Positions 52,233-61,710 are shown, counted from the first letter of the stretch. The stretch is DNA of 63,110 nt from Flavobacterium sp. CF136 (GCF_000282055.1 NZ_AKJZ01000074.1:1-63110), one strand, 5' to 3'. A program made the numbers and translations. The notes: generated by a model from the sequence alone, not told the origin.

Positions 52233-55200
52233 ATGAAAAACAAATTCAGTCTTCTGCTGGCTATAGCGATGATTGCATTACTAAATGCATCCGTTTATGC
52301 ACAGAGCAAAGTGATTAAAGGCGTCATTAAAGACGCTACAGGATTGCCAATACCAGGTGTTAATGTACTTATTAAGGGAACTCAAAAGGGAACCAGTTCT
52401 GATATGGATGGTAGTTATACTATCAATGTTTCTTCGGGAACAACCCTTGTTTTTAGCTTTATAGGTTACAAAACAGAAGAAAAAACTGTTAATGAAACAG
52501 GAGTTTATAATATTGTATTAAAAGAAGTTGATAATTCCCTTGAGGAAGTCGTAGTAGTAGGTTACGGTGTAAAAAAGAAAAAAGACCTTACCGGATCTAT
52601 TGTAAGTATAGGTGCTGAAGAAATCGCTTCAAGGCCGGTACAAAATGCGATGCAGGCGATGCAGGGAAAAGCGGCCGGGGTAGATATTGGAACTAGTGAG
52701 CGTCCCGGCACATTAGGAAGTGTGACTATTCGTGGAGCCCGATCCATTTCGGCTTCCAATTCACCACTTTATATAGTAGATGGAATTCCTTTAAACTCAA
52801 GACTTACAACAGATTCTTCAACAGGGAAAATTAGTGTTGATCCAAATTCAGGAGGAATTGATTTTATAAATCCTAATGACATTGAGACAATTGATGTACT
52901 AAAAGATGCTTCTGCTACAGCAATTTATGGTTCCAGAGGTGCTAATGGGGTTGTAATTGTAACAACTAAAAAAGGTAAAAACGGAAAGTTTACCATAAAT
53001 TATGATACTTCTGTCACTACAGAAACAATTCATGAAAATGCCCGAATGATGAGTTCTGCAGAGTATATCGAGTTTAGACGTTGGGGAAGATATTACTCTA
53101 ATCCAACAGCTTTTCCTAAAGGAGATGCTCCAACTATTGCAAATGATAAAACTATTTTCTTAGCTTCTGCAGATCCATCTGCATGGGCAAATATTGAAAA
53201 AGGATGGGCATCAGGAACTTGGGATGGCTCAAAGGTAGGTTCTACTGATTGGACTAAGTTTGTAACCCGTACAGGAATTACGCAACAGCACACAGTAGGT
53301 GTTAGTGGTGGTACTGAAAAAATGAAAGCATATGGTTCTTTTGGATATTTAGACAATACCGGAACCCTAAAAGGACAAAGTTACAAACGTTACAATGGTA
53401 CTGCTAATGTGGATATTACACCTACAAAATGGTTTTCTATGGGGGTAAATCTTAACACTAGTTATGGAATCAATGAATATGGGCAATCAAACGTAGGAAG
53501 GACTGCTGTTACAAGTTCCGGTGGAATATATGCTACAGCACGTACTAATCTGCCATATGCAGTTCCTTACGATAGCAATGGAGTACGTATTGATAATCCG
53601 GGAGGAGATTCTACGATTAGAACTCCGGTTGATGAAGACCAATATTCTCAGGATCAACGTATCACATTACGTGCTTTTGGTAGTATTAATGCTCAGTTAG
53701 ATTTAGGGGCAATTTCATCGGTACTTAAAGGTTTGAAATTCCGCGTTAATTTTGGTCCGGATATTACATCTTACCGTGATGGTGTATTTTTGAATGGTAA
53801 ATCTGCTATTCGTTCAGGAACAAGTTTTGCCTCTTTGAAAAAAGAACAAACGATTTCTTATACATTGGATAATTTAATTTTTTACAATAGAACTATAGGA
53901 AATCATGATTTTGGTGTGACCTTATTGCAAAGTCAAACAGAATATCATAACGAAGAAAGTTCTATGTCTGCCAATGATATAAAAAATGTGGCAAACAAAT
54001 GGAATGCCTTAACTCCTTCGAATGTAACACTTGCCGGGTATTCTTCCGGTATAACAGATACCGGGTTGTATTCGTATATGGCCAGGATAAATTATGGTTA
54101 TGCTGATAAATATTTACTTACGGCGTCAATCCGTGAGGATAAAGCTTCCCAGTTGGCTGAATCAAACAGATCGTCAGTTTTTCCAAGTGCTTCTTTGGCA
54201 TGGCGTATTGATAAAGAGTCATTTTTGCAAAACTCATCGTGGCTTAATCAATTAAAATTGAGAGCAGGTTATGGAGTTACAGGAAATGCAGCGGTACCTG
54301 CTTATTCTACAACACCTCCGTTAGTAGGAGTAGTGTATCCAACAGGTTCCGGTGTAATTAATAACTCCTCTTTAGGTAATTTAGCTTTAGGTTGGGAACA
54401 AACAACACAGTTTAACTATGGTATTGATTTCGCGATGTTTAATAGCAGAATATCTGGTGCTTTAGAATATTATGAAAGTAAAACAACTGATTTATTACTA
54501 AAAAGAAGTGTACCTACAGTTATTGGAGTTAAAGATACGTATCAAAACGTGGGAGAAACAGAAGGGAATGGATTAGAACTTACATTGAATACTATTAATG
54601 TGAAAGGAAAAGATTTTGAATGGAGTTCCAGTTTTAGTGGTTCATACCAAAAAAGCCACATTGTTGCTTTACAAAACGGAAAATTTGATGATATCAACAA
54701 CAACTTATTTATCGGACAATCACAAAATGTGATCTATGGTTTTGAGTCAAACGGAATTTGGAAACCTGAAGATGCCGTTGAAATGGCAAAATTTAATACA
54801 GCTGCAGGCTCTAATATTTTTTCATTTGGTAATGCAAGACCGGTTGATCAAAATGGTGATTATAAAATTGATGCCAATAACGATCGTGTGATAATAGGCA
54901 GTAAAGATCCAAAATATATAGTTGGATTAACGAACACTTTTAGTTATAAAAATCTGGAGTTATCGGTTTTTGTATATGGCCGTATGGGGTATCTTTATGA
55001 CACAGGTGGAGAAAATGAAGGTGCAAAAGGAAGCCAGAGAGCAATTGACTATTATACAGATAATAATACTAATGCTGAATATCAAAAACCAATTTACTCA
55101 GCAGGTACCGGAGATTCCTATTACCCTATATTAGGGTATCGTAATGGTTCGTTCTTAAAAATAAGAAACATTTCCTTAGGATATAATTTTCCTGAAGACT

Positions 55201-55352
55201 TGACACAGAAAATTGGACTGTCTAAAATGAGATTATATCTTCAGGCAACTAATCCGGGTATGATTTTTTCTAAAGTGAAGTGGACAGATTTGGATACACA
55301 AACAACAGCTTCGAACAGAGGATTCACCATGGGCTTAAATGTTCAATTCTAA
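52233..55352 (+). CDS. SusC/RagA-family TonB-dependent glycan importer, second copy
   Basis: A 1039-residue outer-membrane transporter. The signal peptide MKNKFSLLLAIAMIALLNAS...YAQ closely resembles that of the first SusC. A carboxypeptidase-regulatory-like domain follows (PGVNVLIKGTQKGTSSDMDG), then the plug (EEVVVVGYGVKKKKDLTGSI; TAIYGSRGANGVVIVTTKKG) and a barrel ending MGLNVQF. No STN domain. Beyond the N-terminus the two SusC proteins differ throughout, so they probably handle different oligosaccharides of one polymer. Its SusD follows after 24 bp. Confidence 0.95.
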   Translation: MKNKFSLLLAIAMIALLNASVYAQSKVIKGVIKDATGLPIPGVNVLIKGTQKGTSSDMDGSYTINVSSGTTLVFSFIGYKTEEKTVNETGVYNIVLKEVDNSLEEVVVVGYGVKKKKDLTGSIVSIGAEEIASRPVQNAMQAMQGKAAGVDIGTSERPGTLGSVTIRGARSISASNSPLYIVDGIPLNSRLTTDSSTGKISVDPNSGGIDFINPNDIETIDVLKDASATAIYGSRGANGVVIVTTKKGKNGKFTINYDTSVTTETIHENARMMSSAEYIEFRRWGRYYSNPTAFPKGDAPTIANDKTIFLASADPSAWANIEKGWASGTWDGSKVGSTDWTKFVTRTGITQQHTVGVSGGTEKMKAYGSFGYLDNTGTLKGQSYKRYNGTANVDITPTKWFSMGVNLNTSYGINEYGQSNVGRTAVTSSGGIYATARTNLPYAVPYDSNGVRIDNPGGDSTIRTPVDEDQYSQDQRITLRAFGSINAQLDLGAISSVLKGLKFRVNFGPDITSYRDGVFLNGKSAIRSGTSFASLKKEQTISYTLDNLIFYNRTIGNHDFGVTLLQSQTEYHNEESSMSANDIKNVANKWNALTPSNVTLAGYSSGITDTGLYSYMARINYGYADKYLLTASIREDKASQLAESNRSSVFPSASLAWRIDKESFLQNSSWLNQLKLRAGYGVTGNAAVPAYSTTPPLVGVVYPTGSGVINNSSLGNLALGWEQTTQFNYGIDFAMFNSRISGALEYYESKTTDLLLKRSVPTVIGVKDTYQNVGETEGNGLELTLNTINVKGKDFEWSSSFSGSYQKSHIVALQNGKFDDINNNLFIGQSQNVIYGFESNGIWKPEDAVEMAKFNTAAGSNIFSFGNARPVDQNGDYKIDANNDRVIIGSKDPKYIVGLTNTFSYKNLELSVFVYGRMGYLYDTGGENEGAKGSQRAIDYYTDNNTNAEYQKPIYSAGTGDSYYPILGYRNGSFLKIRNISLGYNFPEDLTQKIGLSKMRLYLQATNPGMIFSKVKWTDLDTQTTASNRGFTMGLNVQF

Positions 55353-55376
55353 TTAAATTTTTAATGTAAACTTATT

Positions 55377-57320
55377 ATGAAAAATTATAAAAAACTATAT
55401 ATAAATTTGATACTGGGAGCTGCATTGGTTCTTAGTACTTCTTGTAACCAGGATTTCCTGGATGAGGAACTGACTACTGCTTATAGTAGTGAGTATTACA
55501 AAACTGAAGAAGGAATTCAGGCTTTGGCTGTTGGAACTTATTATCAGGTATTTGCTTTGGAAATGGATAGCGAAGTACCGCTTGCCTCTACAGAATCAGG
55601 AACTGATGAATTTCATGCCGGGGGAGATCCTTCAAACTGGATTTGGAATTCCTATTCTACAGGTTTTAAAGCTTTTGTAACAGTATCAAATGCCAACACA
55701 GTTGCTGCAAATACTAATTGGGACAATTTGTACATTGGAATTGGTAATGCAAATCAATTGATTGAGTCGGCTACAGCAATCGTTTCAACCAATGATGCTA
55801 TCAAAAAAACAGCGTTGGGTGAGGGGTATTTTCTAAGAGCTTTTAACTATTTGAAACTTGTAAGCCAATACGGTGGCGTACCATTAAAATTGAAAACTAG
55901 TTCTACTGTAGAATTAGAATTTACAAAAGCGACTCCACAACAAGTTTTGGATCAGGTAATTGCCGATTTTACTCAAGCCTATACGTTATTGAGTAACGCA
56001 GGGGCTCCGGCTAAAATTACTAAAGACGCCGCTGCTCATTATTTGGCAAAGGCATATTTAACACGTGCCAGCGAAATTAATGACGGTTGGAACTCAGCTA
56101 CAAAATCAACAGATTTACAGCAAGTAGTTACTTTATCTGACCAGGTTATTGCCAATCACCCATTGGCTTCTAACTATGTTGATTTATGGAACTACACTGT
56201 TACTGATGGAGCAAATGAAAAATTGCCGGAATTAATTTTATCTGCTCAATTTAATGCCAATCAATTGACTTCAGGAGGAAATAGACAGCACTTGTATTTT
56301 CTTTCTACTTACGATCAGTTAGCTCAGATGAAACGTAACCTTGCAGGAGGAAGACCTTTCAGTCGTTTGGCCCCAACTTATTTTACTTATGATGTATTTG
56401 ATAAAGTTAAAGATTCTCGTTTTTGGAAAAGTTTTCAAACAAAAAGCATTGTTAATAATAAATCAGGAAGCTATTATGTAAATGGCGATTTAGGTATTAT
56501 GTATATTGTCAATACTGCTGCAGATACTCGTTTTGCGAAAACTAAAAATACAGATGCTATTGTTTATTCAAAAACCGGAAAAACAATTCCAAGCGTGTAT
56601 GTAGCGTATGCAGCAGATAATGTTGGTTTGATGGCAGATGTTAGATTCCCATCTTTGAGTAAATATATGGATGGTAACAGACTGGATTTATCAAGTATCA
56701 AAGGCTCTCGTGATGTAATTTTAGCCCGTTCGGCAGAAACTTATTTGATGGCGGCTGAAGCAAAAGTACGTTTAGCTAAAATAGGAGGAGCTTCCTTTAG
56801 TGATGCTTTGTCTTATATCAATACAGTTCGTACGCGTGCTAATTACAAAGCTGGAGAAGATCGTGCTGCCTATACAGATGGGTCTGCCGCATATACAACT
56901 ACTGGGCAGGCGGGTATTCCTATTTCTTTTATTAAAGAGAATTCATATTACGAATCTAATAATATTGCAGTTTCAACAGCAGCAACAAACTTAACTATCT
57001 CCAGTATTAGTTCCTTGCCTGCAGAAGATGAAGCAGTCATTTCAAAGTTGGGATACGGTAGCGATTATGACCGAATGCTGTGTTTAATACTGAATGAACG
57101 CACGAGAGAACTTTGTGGAGAATTTCATCGTTGGGATGATTTAAGTCGAACCAAAACTTTAGTTGCCAGAGCAAAAGCTTATAATATTGAAGCTGCTGCA
57201 AATATTCAGGATTATCATACCTTACGTCCTATTCCACAGACTTTCTTAGACGCGGTATATTCAAATGGAAAACCATTGACACCTGCTGAAAAACAAGCAA
57301 TGCAAAATCCTGGTTATTAA
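55377..57320 (+). CDS. SusD/RagB-family glycan-binding lipoprotein, second copy
   Basis: A 647-residue surface lipoprotein, about 130 residues longer than the first SusD. Lipobox ALVLSTSCNQDF (Cys near 23). SusD helices include ALGEGYFLRAFNYLKLVSQY followed by GGVPLK, ARSAETYLMAAEAKVRLAKI, and the C-terminal LNERTRELCGEFHRWDDLSR. It ends KQAMQNPGY. Extra length lies in the 500-560 region (SFIKENSYYESNNIAVSTAA), likely a loop for a specific ligand. An operator lies only 20 bp after its stop codon. Confidence 0.94.
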   Translation: MKNYKKLYINLILGAALVLSTSCNQDFLDEELTTAYSSEYYKTEEGIQALAVGTYYQVFALEMDSEVPLASTESGTDEFHAGGDPSNWIWNSYSTGFKAFVTVSNANTVAANTNWDNLYIGIGNANQLIESATAIVSTNDAIKKTALGEGYFLRAFNYLKLVSQYGGVPLKLKTSSTVELEFTKATPQQVLDQVIADFTQAYTLLSNAGAPAKITKDAAAHYLAKAYLTRASEINDGWNSATKSTDLQQVVTLSDQVIANHPLASNYVDLWNYTVTDGANEKLPELILSAQFNANQLTSGGNRQHLYFLSTYDQLAQMKRNLAGGRPFSRLAPTYFTYDVFDKVKDSRFWKSFQTKSIVNNKSGSYYVNGDLGIMYIVNTAADTRFAKTKNTDAIVYSKTGKTIPSVYVAYAADNVGLMADVRFPSLSKYMDGNRLDLSSIKGSRDVILARSAETYLMAAEAKVRLAKIGGASFSDALSYINTVRTRANYKAGEDRAAYTDGSAAYTTTGQAGIPISFIKENSYYESNNIAVSTAATNLTISSISSLPAEDEAVISKLGYGSDYDRMLCLILNERTRELCGEFHRWDDLSRTKTLVARAKAYNIEAAANIQDYHTLRPIPQTFLDAVYSNGKPLTPAEKQAMQNPGY

Positions 57321-57340
57321 TTTCCTTTTTACTCTGTAAA

Positions 57341-57360
57341 GCAGGGCACAACAGGATAGT
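57341..57360 (+). promoter_or_regulatory. tandem direct-repeat operator, site 4 (orphan)
   Basis: GCAGGGCACA followed by ACAGGATAGT, ending 18 bp before TAAATTTA (57379-57386). No gene begins before the terminator at 57461, so this copy either drives a short RNA or is a relic of a lost gene. Confidence 0.65.
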
Positions 57361-57391
57361 TATCAATTAGTTAATAATTAAATTTAAATGT

Positions 57392-57496
57392 TTAATTTTT
57401 AGAATATTAGTTTACAATTTAAATCGTAATTTTTAAAATTAGATAGTTTTAGTTTAGTTTAAAAGGCAGTAATTGAAAAATTACTGCCTTTTTTTA
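57392..57496 (+). ncRNA. candidate short RNA between orphan promoter and terminator
   Basis: A transcript starting about six bases after the TAAATTTA box would run about 105 bases of AT-rich, ORF-free sequence to the terminator at 57461-57496. It is inferred only from operator, box and terminator spacing. The terminator may simply serve susD. Confidence 0.25.
57461..57496 (+). terminator. intrinsic terminator after the second susCD pair
   Basis: AAAAGGCAGTAATT (57461-57474) pairs with AATTACTGCCTTTT (57479-57492) around a GAAA tetraloop, followed by TTT. This is a 14-bp perfect stem. Confidence 0.95.
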
Positions 57497-57513
57497 TATA
57501 ATTAATCCAATAA

Positions 57514-57533
57514 ACAGGGCAGCACAGGATACC
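57514..57533 (+). promoter_or_regulatory. tandem direct-repeat operator, site 5 (esterase operon)
   Basis: ACAGGGCAGC followed by ACAGGATACC, ending 18 bp before TAATTTTA (57552-57559). Confidence 0.75.
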
Positions 57534-57551
57534 TATATCGTTTTAGTCTGG

Positions 57552-57559
57552 TAATTTTA
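57552..57559 (+). promoter_or_regulatory. -7 box of the esterase operon
   Basis: TAATTTTA (TAnnTTTA), 27 bases before the ATG at 57587 and at the fixed 18-bp distance from operator site 5. Confidence 0.6.
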
Positions 57560-57586
57560 ATATTCTGGTTTTAATTTTTAAGATTT

Positions 57587-59119
57587 ATGATTTACATAAG
57601 AAATCTTTTTTTGGTTTTAATTGCTTTAAATGTACAATTATCTATACAGGCACAGGTTAAATTACCTGCTCTTGTAAGTGATAATATGGTTTTGCAGCAA
57701 AATGCAAAAGTTAATTTATGGGGATGGGCATCTCCAAACGAAAAAATTAGTATTCAATTAGGATGGCAGAATGCTCCGTTGGAAATTGTTGCCAATTCAG
57801 ATGGAAAATGGAAAGTTATTGTAGATACTCCACAAGGAAGCGAAACAGCATATTCAATAAAAATTGATGCAACAAATAAAATTGTCCTCAACAATATCCT
57901 TATCGGAGAAGTCTGGATCTGTTCCGGGCAGTCTAATATGTTTTTTCCGGTGGGAAAAGAAGAAGGAACCTGGAAAACCGGAGTTAAAAACTATGAAGAA
58001 GAAATCGTAAATGCCAATTATCCAAATATTAGGTTATTTACTGTTTTAACAAATGCTTCCCCAAAACCTCTTGATGATGTTACAGGAAGCTGGACAGCAT
58101 GTTCTCCTAACACTATTAAAACATTTTCGGCTGTTGCCTATTTTTTCGGCAGGGATTTATATCAGAAATTAAAAATTCCAATTGGGTTAATTTCGTCTTC
58201 ATGGGGCGGTACAAAAGCCGAAGCATGGACTTCTCAGGCAGTTTTAGAAGGAACCCCGGACTTTTTACCCATTTTGGAAGAAGATGCAAAAAACGAAAAA
58301 ATATATCAGGAAAAACTGGAAACCTATTATTTGAATTTGAAAAATGAAAGGTTGGCCAATAATAATGATTTGTCTAAAAGTCTGCTTAAAAAGCCTAAAA
58401 AAGAAGCCAATAAAACTTCATATGTACTTTACAATGCAATGTTGTATCCCTTGATAAATTACACAATGAAAGGCGTAATCTGGTACCAGGGAGAGAGTAA
58501 TTCAGGTCAGGCATATTTGTACAGGACCTTATTTCCCGCCATGGTAAAAAATTGGAGGGACGATTGGAAACAAGGAGATTTCCCTTTCTATTATGTTCAG
58601 ATTGCACCATACAAAGGGCAAACTCCGGAAATTAGAGAAGCGCAATTATTGTCATTAAAAAAGATAACAAACAGTGGGATGGTGGTTACTACAGATGTTG
58701 GGAATGCAAACAATATTCATCCCATAGACAAACAGACTGTAGGACATCGATTGGCATTAATCGCTTTTGCGAAAACCTATAATGAAGAAAAACTGATTTA
58801 CTCAGGACCGATTTATAATCATATGAAAATTAAAAAAGAACGTATTCAGTTATTTTTTGATTATGCCGGTTCCGGATTCAGGAAAACAGGAGAAAATTTA
58901 AAAGAATTTGAAATTGCAGGCGAAGACAAGATCTTTTATCCAGCAGATGCTAAAATTGATGGAAAAACAATTGTTGTTTCTTCATCAAAAGTAAAAAATC
59001 CTGCAGCTGTACGTTTTGCGTGGAAAGCGGTACCGGAACCAAATTTATTTAATGCTGAAAATTTACCGGCTTCTCCTTTTAGAACAGACGATTGGATAAA
59101 TGAAACTCTAATAAAATAA
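57587..59119 (+). CDS. sialate O-acetylesterase-like carbohydrate esterase
   Basis: A 510-residue secreted SGNH/SASA-type esterase (signal peptide ending SIQAQ, about 23). Block I with the nucleophile Ser is WICSGQSNMFFPVG (about 110-123). Further elements are SSWGGTKAEAW (about 204-214), GVIWYQGESNSG (about 292-303) and the Asp-x-x-His-like HPIDKQTVGHRLAL (about 380-393). Despite the family name, members in plant-polysaccharide PULs remove acetyl groups from various sugars; here acetylated pectic glycan is likely. First gene of the operon running to the rhamnose mutarotase. Confidence 0.88.
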   Translation: MIYIRNLFLVLIALNVQLSIQAQVKLPALVSDNMVLQQNAKVNLWGWASPNEKISIQLGWQNAPLEIVANSDGKWKVIVDTPQGSETAYSIKIDATNKIVLNNILIGEVWICSGQSNMFFPVGKEEGTWKTGVKNYEEEIVNANYPNIRLFTVLTNASPKPLDDVTGSWTACSPNTIKTFSAVAYFFGRDLYQKLKIPIGLISSSWGGTKAEAWTSQAVLEGTPDFLPILEEDAKNEKIYQEKLETYYLNLKNERLANNNDLSKSLLKKPKKEANKTSYVLYNAMLYPLINYTMKGVIWYQGESNSGQAYLYRTLFPAMVKNWRDDWKQGDFPFYYVQIAPYKGQTPEIREAQLLSLKKITNSGMVVTTDVGNANNIHPIDKQTVGHRLALIAFAKTYNEEKLIYSGPIYNHMKIKKERIQLFFDYAGSGFRKTGENLKEFEIAGEDKIFYPADAKIDGKTIVVSSSKVKNPAAVRFAWKAVPEPNLFNAENLPASPFRTDDWINETLIK

Positions 59120-59148
59120 TTGACCAATTGGTAAAATCTGCTTAAAAA

Positions 59149-60168
59149 ATGTCAAAAATATACCTGAAATATCTTTTTCTAAACCTGACATCTCTATTGT
59201 TTTGTTTGACAATGTCAGCGCAAAAGGATATACAAAAAGATAAGAAACATATTGCAGATAAACCTTTGTATCGCGATCCTGTTTTTGACGGAGCTGCTGA
59301 TCCAACTATTATTTGGAGCAATAAAGATAAAAAATGGCTGATGTTTTATACTAACCGAAGAGCTAATATTGGTGGTAATGGCGTGGGTTGGGTACATGGA
59401 ACTCCTATTGGTATTGCTGAGTCATCAGATGGTGCTCATTGGAAATATAAAGCCAATTGCAATATTGATTATAAGCTGAAAGATGTTACCTACTGGGCTC
59501 CGGAAGTCATTAAATACAAAGGGAAATACCATATGTATTTAACGATTGTTCCAGGCATTTTTGAAGATTGGTACCATCCGAGATATATTGTGCATTTGAC
59601 CAGTAAAAATTTAACTGACTGGAAATTTGAATCGCAATTGAAACTGGCTTCCGAGCGTTGTATTGATGCAGCTGTATTTCAATTGCCGGACGGAAATTGG
59701 CGTATGTATTACAATAATGAAAACGATGGAAAATCGATTTATTATGCCGACAGTAAAGACTTATATCATTGGATAGATAGTGGAAAAAGAGTCATAAAAG
59801 ACAGAGGCGAAGGGCCGAAAATTTTTAACTGGAAAGGAAAAAACTGGATGATTACAGATCCCTGGAAAGGTTTGGCTGTTTTCTCTTCTGATGATTTTAT
59901 AAATTGGAAACGACAGGAGAAAAACATTCTTCAAATTCCGGGAACAGGAGAAGACGACAACGTAATTGGCGGACATGCTGATGTTATTGTAAATGATGGT
60001 AAAGCCTATGTTTTTTATTTTACACATCCCGGGAGAACACCTGAGAATAAAGGAATAGATAGTTTTGAAACCAGAAGAAGTTCGATACAAGTTGCAGAAT
60101 TAGAATATATTAATGACGAGATTACCTGTAACCGTGATCAGCCGGTTCAAATTAATTTAAAGCATTAA
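59149..60168 (+). CDS. secreted five-bladed-propeller glycosidase (GH43/GH117-like)
   Basis: A 339-residue protein with a signal peptide ending MSAQ (about 25). The blade motifs FDGAADPTIIWSN (Asp near 50), TYWAPEVIKYKGKYHMYLT (about 113-131), ERCIDAAVFQLPDG (Asp near 171) and GEGPKIFNWKGKNWMITD (Glu near 206) give the three carboxylates expected of clan GH-F/J-type propellers. The exact family and linkage are not clear from sequence. It lies 29 bp after the esterase and 27 bp before another propeller enzyme. Confidence 0.78.
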   Translation: MSKIYLKYLFLNLTSLLFCLTMSAQKDIQKDKKHIADKPLYRDPVFDGAADPTIIWSNKDKKWLMFYTNRRANIGGNGVGWVHGTPIGIAESSDGAHWKYKANCNIDYKLKDVTYWAPEVIKYKGKYHMYLTIVPGIFEDWYHPRYIVHLTSKNLTDWKFESQLKLASERCIDAAVFQLPDGNWRMYYNNENDGKSIYYADSKDLYHWIDSGKRVIKDRGEGPKIFNWKGKNWMITDPWKGLAVFSSDDFINWKRQEKNILQIPGTGEDDNVIGGHADVIVNDGKAYVFYFTHPGRTPENKGIDSFETRRSSIQVAELEYINDEITCNRDQPVQINLKH

Positions 60169-60195
60169 TATGTTGCGATTTTTTAGAAAATTAAA

Positions 60196-61266
60196 ATGAA
60201 TAGAAGAAAATTCATAATTGGAAATTCCCTTGCTCTGATTGGGCTGTGTCTCCCGTTTCCAGTCAGAAGCAGCAGTTTTATATATGATCCAAAGCTATCT
60301 GATTTCGAAAAGAAACTCAGGCCGGTTGGTCGTGCACTTGAATTTGAAGATTATTATGTTTGGTGTAATAGCCCAATTGAAGGACCTGACGGTAAAATTC
60401 ATGTATTTTTTTCCCGATGGAAAAAATCTAAATCAATGAGCGGCTGGATTAACGGTTCAGAAATCGCTCATGCTGTTGCAGATAATCCCGAAGGCCCATA
60501 CACTTATATAAGCACTATTTTGGCGCCTCGCGGTGAAGTTTTCTGGGATGCAACCACTTGTCATAATCCAAGTATTCATTTTGTAGATGGAAAATACGCG
60601 CTCTTTTTTATGGGAAATTCTAACGGAAAAATGAACACAAAACGTATAGGATTAGCCACTTCAGATTCTCTTTACGGACCTTGGAAAAGACCCGATGAGC
60701 CTTTATTGCTTCCTGGAAATGAAGGCTCCTGGGATGATTTTTTAACGACAAATCCTTCTTTTTTAAAACACCCAAACGGAGAATACTGGCTGTATTATAA
60801 ATCATTGGATACCGAAAATTATGTTCATCCAAAATTTCCAATCAAAGGGAATAGAAAATATGGATTAGCCGTTGCTAAATCTCTTGAGGGACCTTATAAA
60901 AAACTTGAAGAAAATCCGGTAGTTGATTTTTCTAAATTGGGCGATAATAAACAATGTGAGGATGCTTTTGTCTGGTATGAAAATAATAAATTTAAAATGC
61001 TGGCAAGGGATCTCGGAGTTTTTGGACAGGACAATGGTCTTTATATGGATTCGGATGACGGGATTCACTGGAGTGATCCTTTGATATCGTATCAGCCTTT
61101 GAATAAATATATTAATCAGCCTGCAGCTCCTAAACATCTTAATCGTTATGGACGCGCGGAACGGCCGCAGTTATTATTTCAAAACGGAAAGGCAACTTAT
61201 ATGTTTACAGCTTCACAAGGAGGAAAATTTGAAACAGCTTCTTCGTTTATTTTTAAAATAGTATAA
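60196..61266 (+). CDS. five-bladed-propeller glycosidase-like protein with Tat-type signal
   Basis: A 356-residue protein. The N-terminus MNRRKFIIGNSLALIGLCLP has a twin-arginine motif (RRKF) before a hydrophobic stretch, so export by Tat is possible. The propeller motifs include YYVWCNSPIEGPDGKIHVFF, WDATTCHNPSIHFVDGKYAL, TTNPSFLKHPNGEYWLYY and KQCEDAFVWYENNKFKMLA. This is a GH43/GH117-like family often left as a glycosyl hydrolase of unknown specificity. Its relation to the preceding gene is distant. RhaM follows after 46 bp. Confidence 0.75.
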   Translation: MNRRKFIIGNSLALIGLCLPFPVRSSSFIYDPKLSDFEKKLRPVGRALEFEDYYVWCNSPIEGPDGKIHVFFSRWKKSKSMSGWINGSEIAHAVADNPEGPYTYISTILAPRGEVFWDATTCHNPSIHFVDGKYALFFMGNSNGKMNTKRIGLATSDSLYGPWKRPDEPLLLPGNEGSWDDFLTTNPSFLKHPNGEYWLYYKSLDTENYVHPKFPIKGNRKYGLAVAKSLEGPYKKLEENPVVDFSKLGDNKQCEDAFVWYENNKFKMLARDLGVFGQDNGLYMDSDDGIHWSDPLISYQPLNKYINQPAAPKHLNRYGRAERPQLLFQNGKATYMFTASQGGKFETASSFIFKIV

Positions 61267-61312
61267 AAAGATTTTTATTTATAAAGACAGGAATTAATTA
61301 AAATATAGAAAA

Positions 61313-61636
61313 ATGCAAAATACAATCAGGAATGCTTTTAAGATGAAATTAAAGCCGGGTTTTGAAGCTGAATATAAAAAACGACATGATGAAATTTGGC
61401 CTGAATTACAATCATTGCTTTCAGAAACAGGGATTCAGGATTATAGCATTTTTTTAGATGAAGAAACGTCAATCCTTTTTGCTGTTCAAAAAATAAATGC
61501 TGATTTTGACATGAATTTTTTACCGAATCATCCAATTGTAAAAAAATGGTGGGCATACATGGCTGATATTATGGAAACAAATCCTGATAATTCGCCGGTT
61601 GCCATTGCATTAAAAGAAGTTTTTTATTTAGAGTAA
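61313..61636 (+). CDS. rhaM: L-rhamnose mutarotase
   Basis: A 107-residue cytoplasmic protein (no signal) of the RhaM/YiiL family that interconverts alpha- and beta-L-rhamnopyranose. The catalytic His is in KKRHDEIWPEL (about 22-33), and the conserved tail is VKKWWAYMADIMETNPDNSP. It is the clearest substrate clue in the PUL: enzymes here liberate L-rhamnose. The other rhamnose catabolic genes (isomerase, kinase, aldolase) are not in this window. Confidence 0.95.
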   Translation: MQNTIRNAFKMKLKPGFEAEYKKRHDEIWPELQSLLSETGIQDYSIFLDEETSILFAVQKINADFDMNFLPNHPIVKKWWAYMADIMETNPDNSPVAIALKEVFYLE

Positions 61637-61710
61637 ATAAACAGATTGGTTTTATTAAATTAATATTCATTACAAAATTACCGACTCTAAAAATGACTAA
61701 AAATATTGTT

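Noticed and set aside
61281..61300. Single ACAGGA before rhaM as a sixth operator
   Set aside because: The second 10-bp unit (attaaaatat) does not match, and no TAnnTTT box lies 18 bp downstream.
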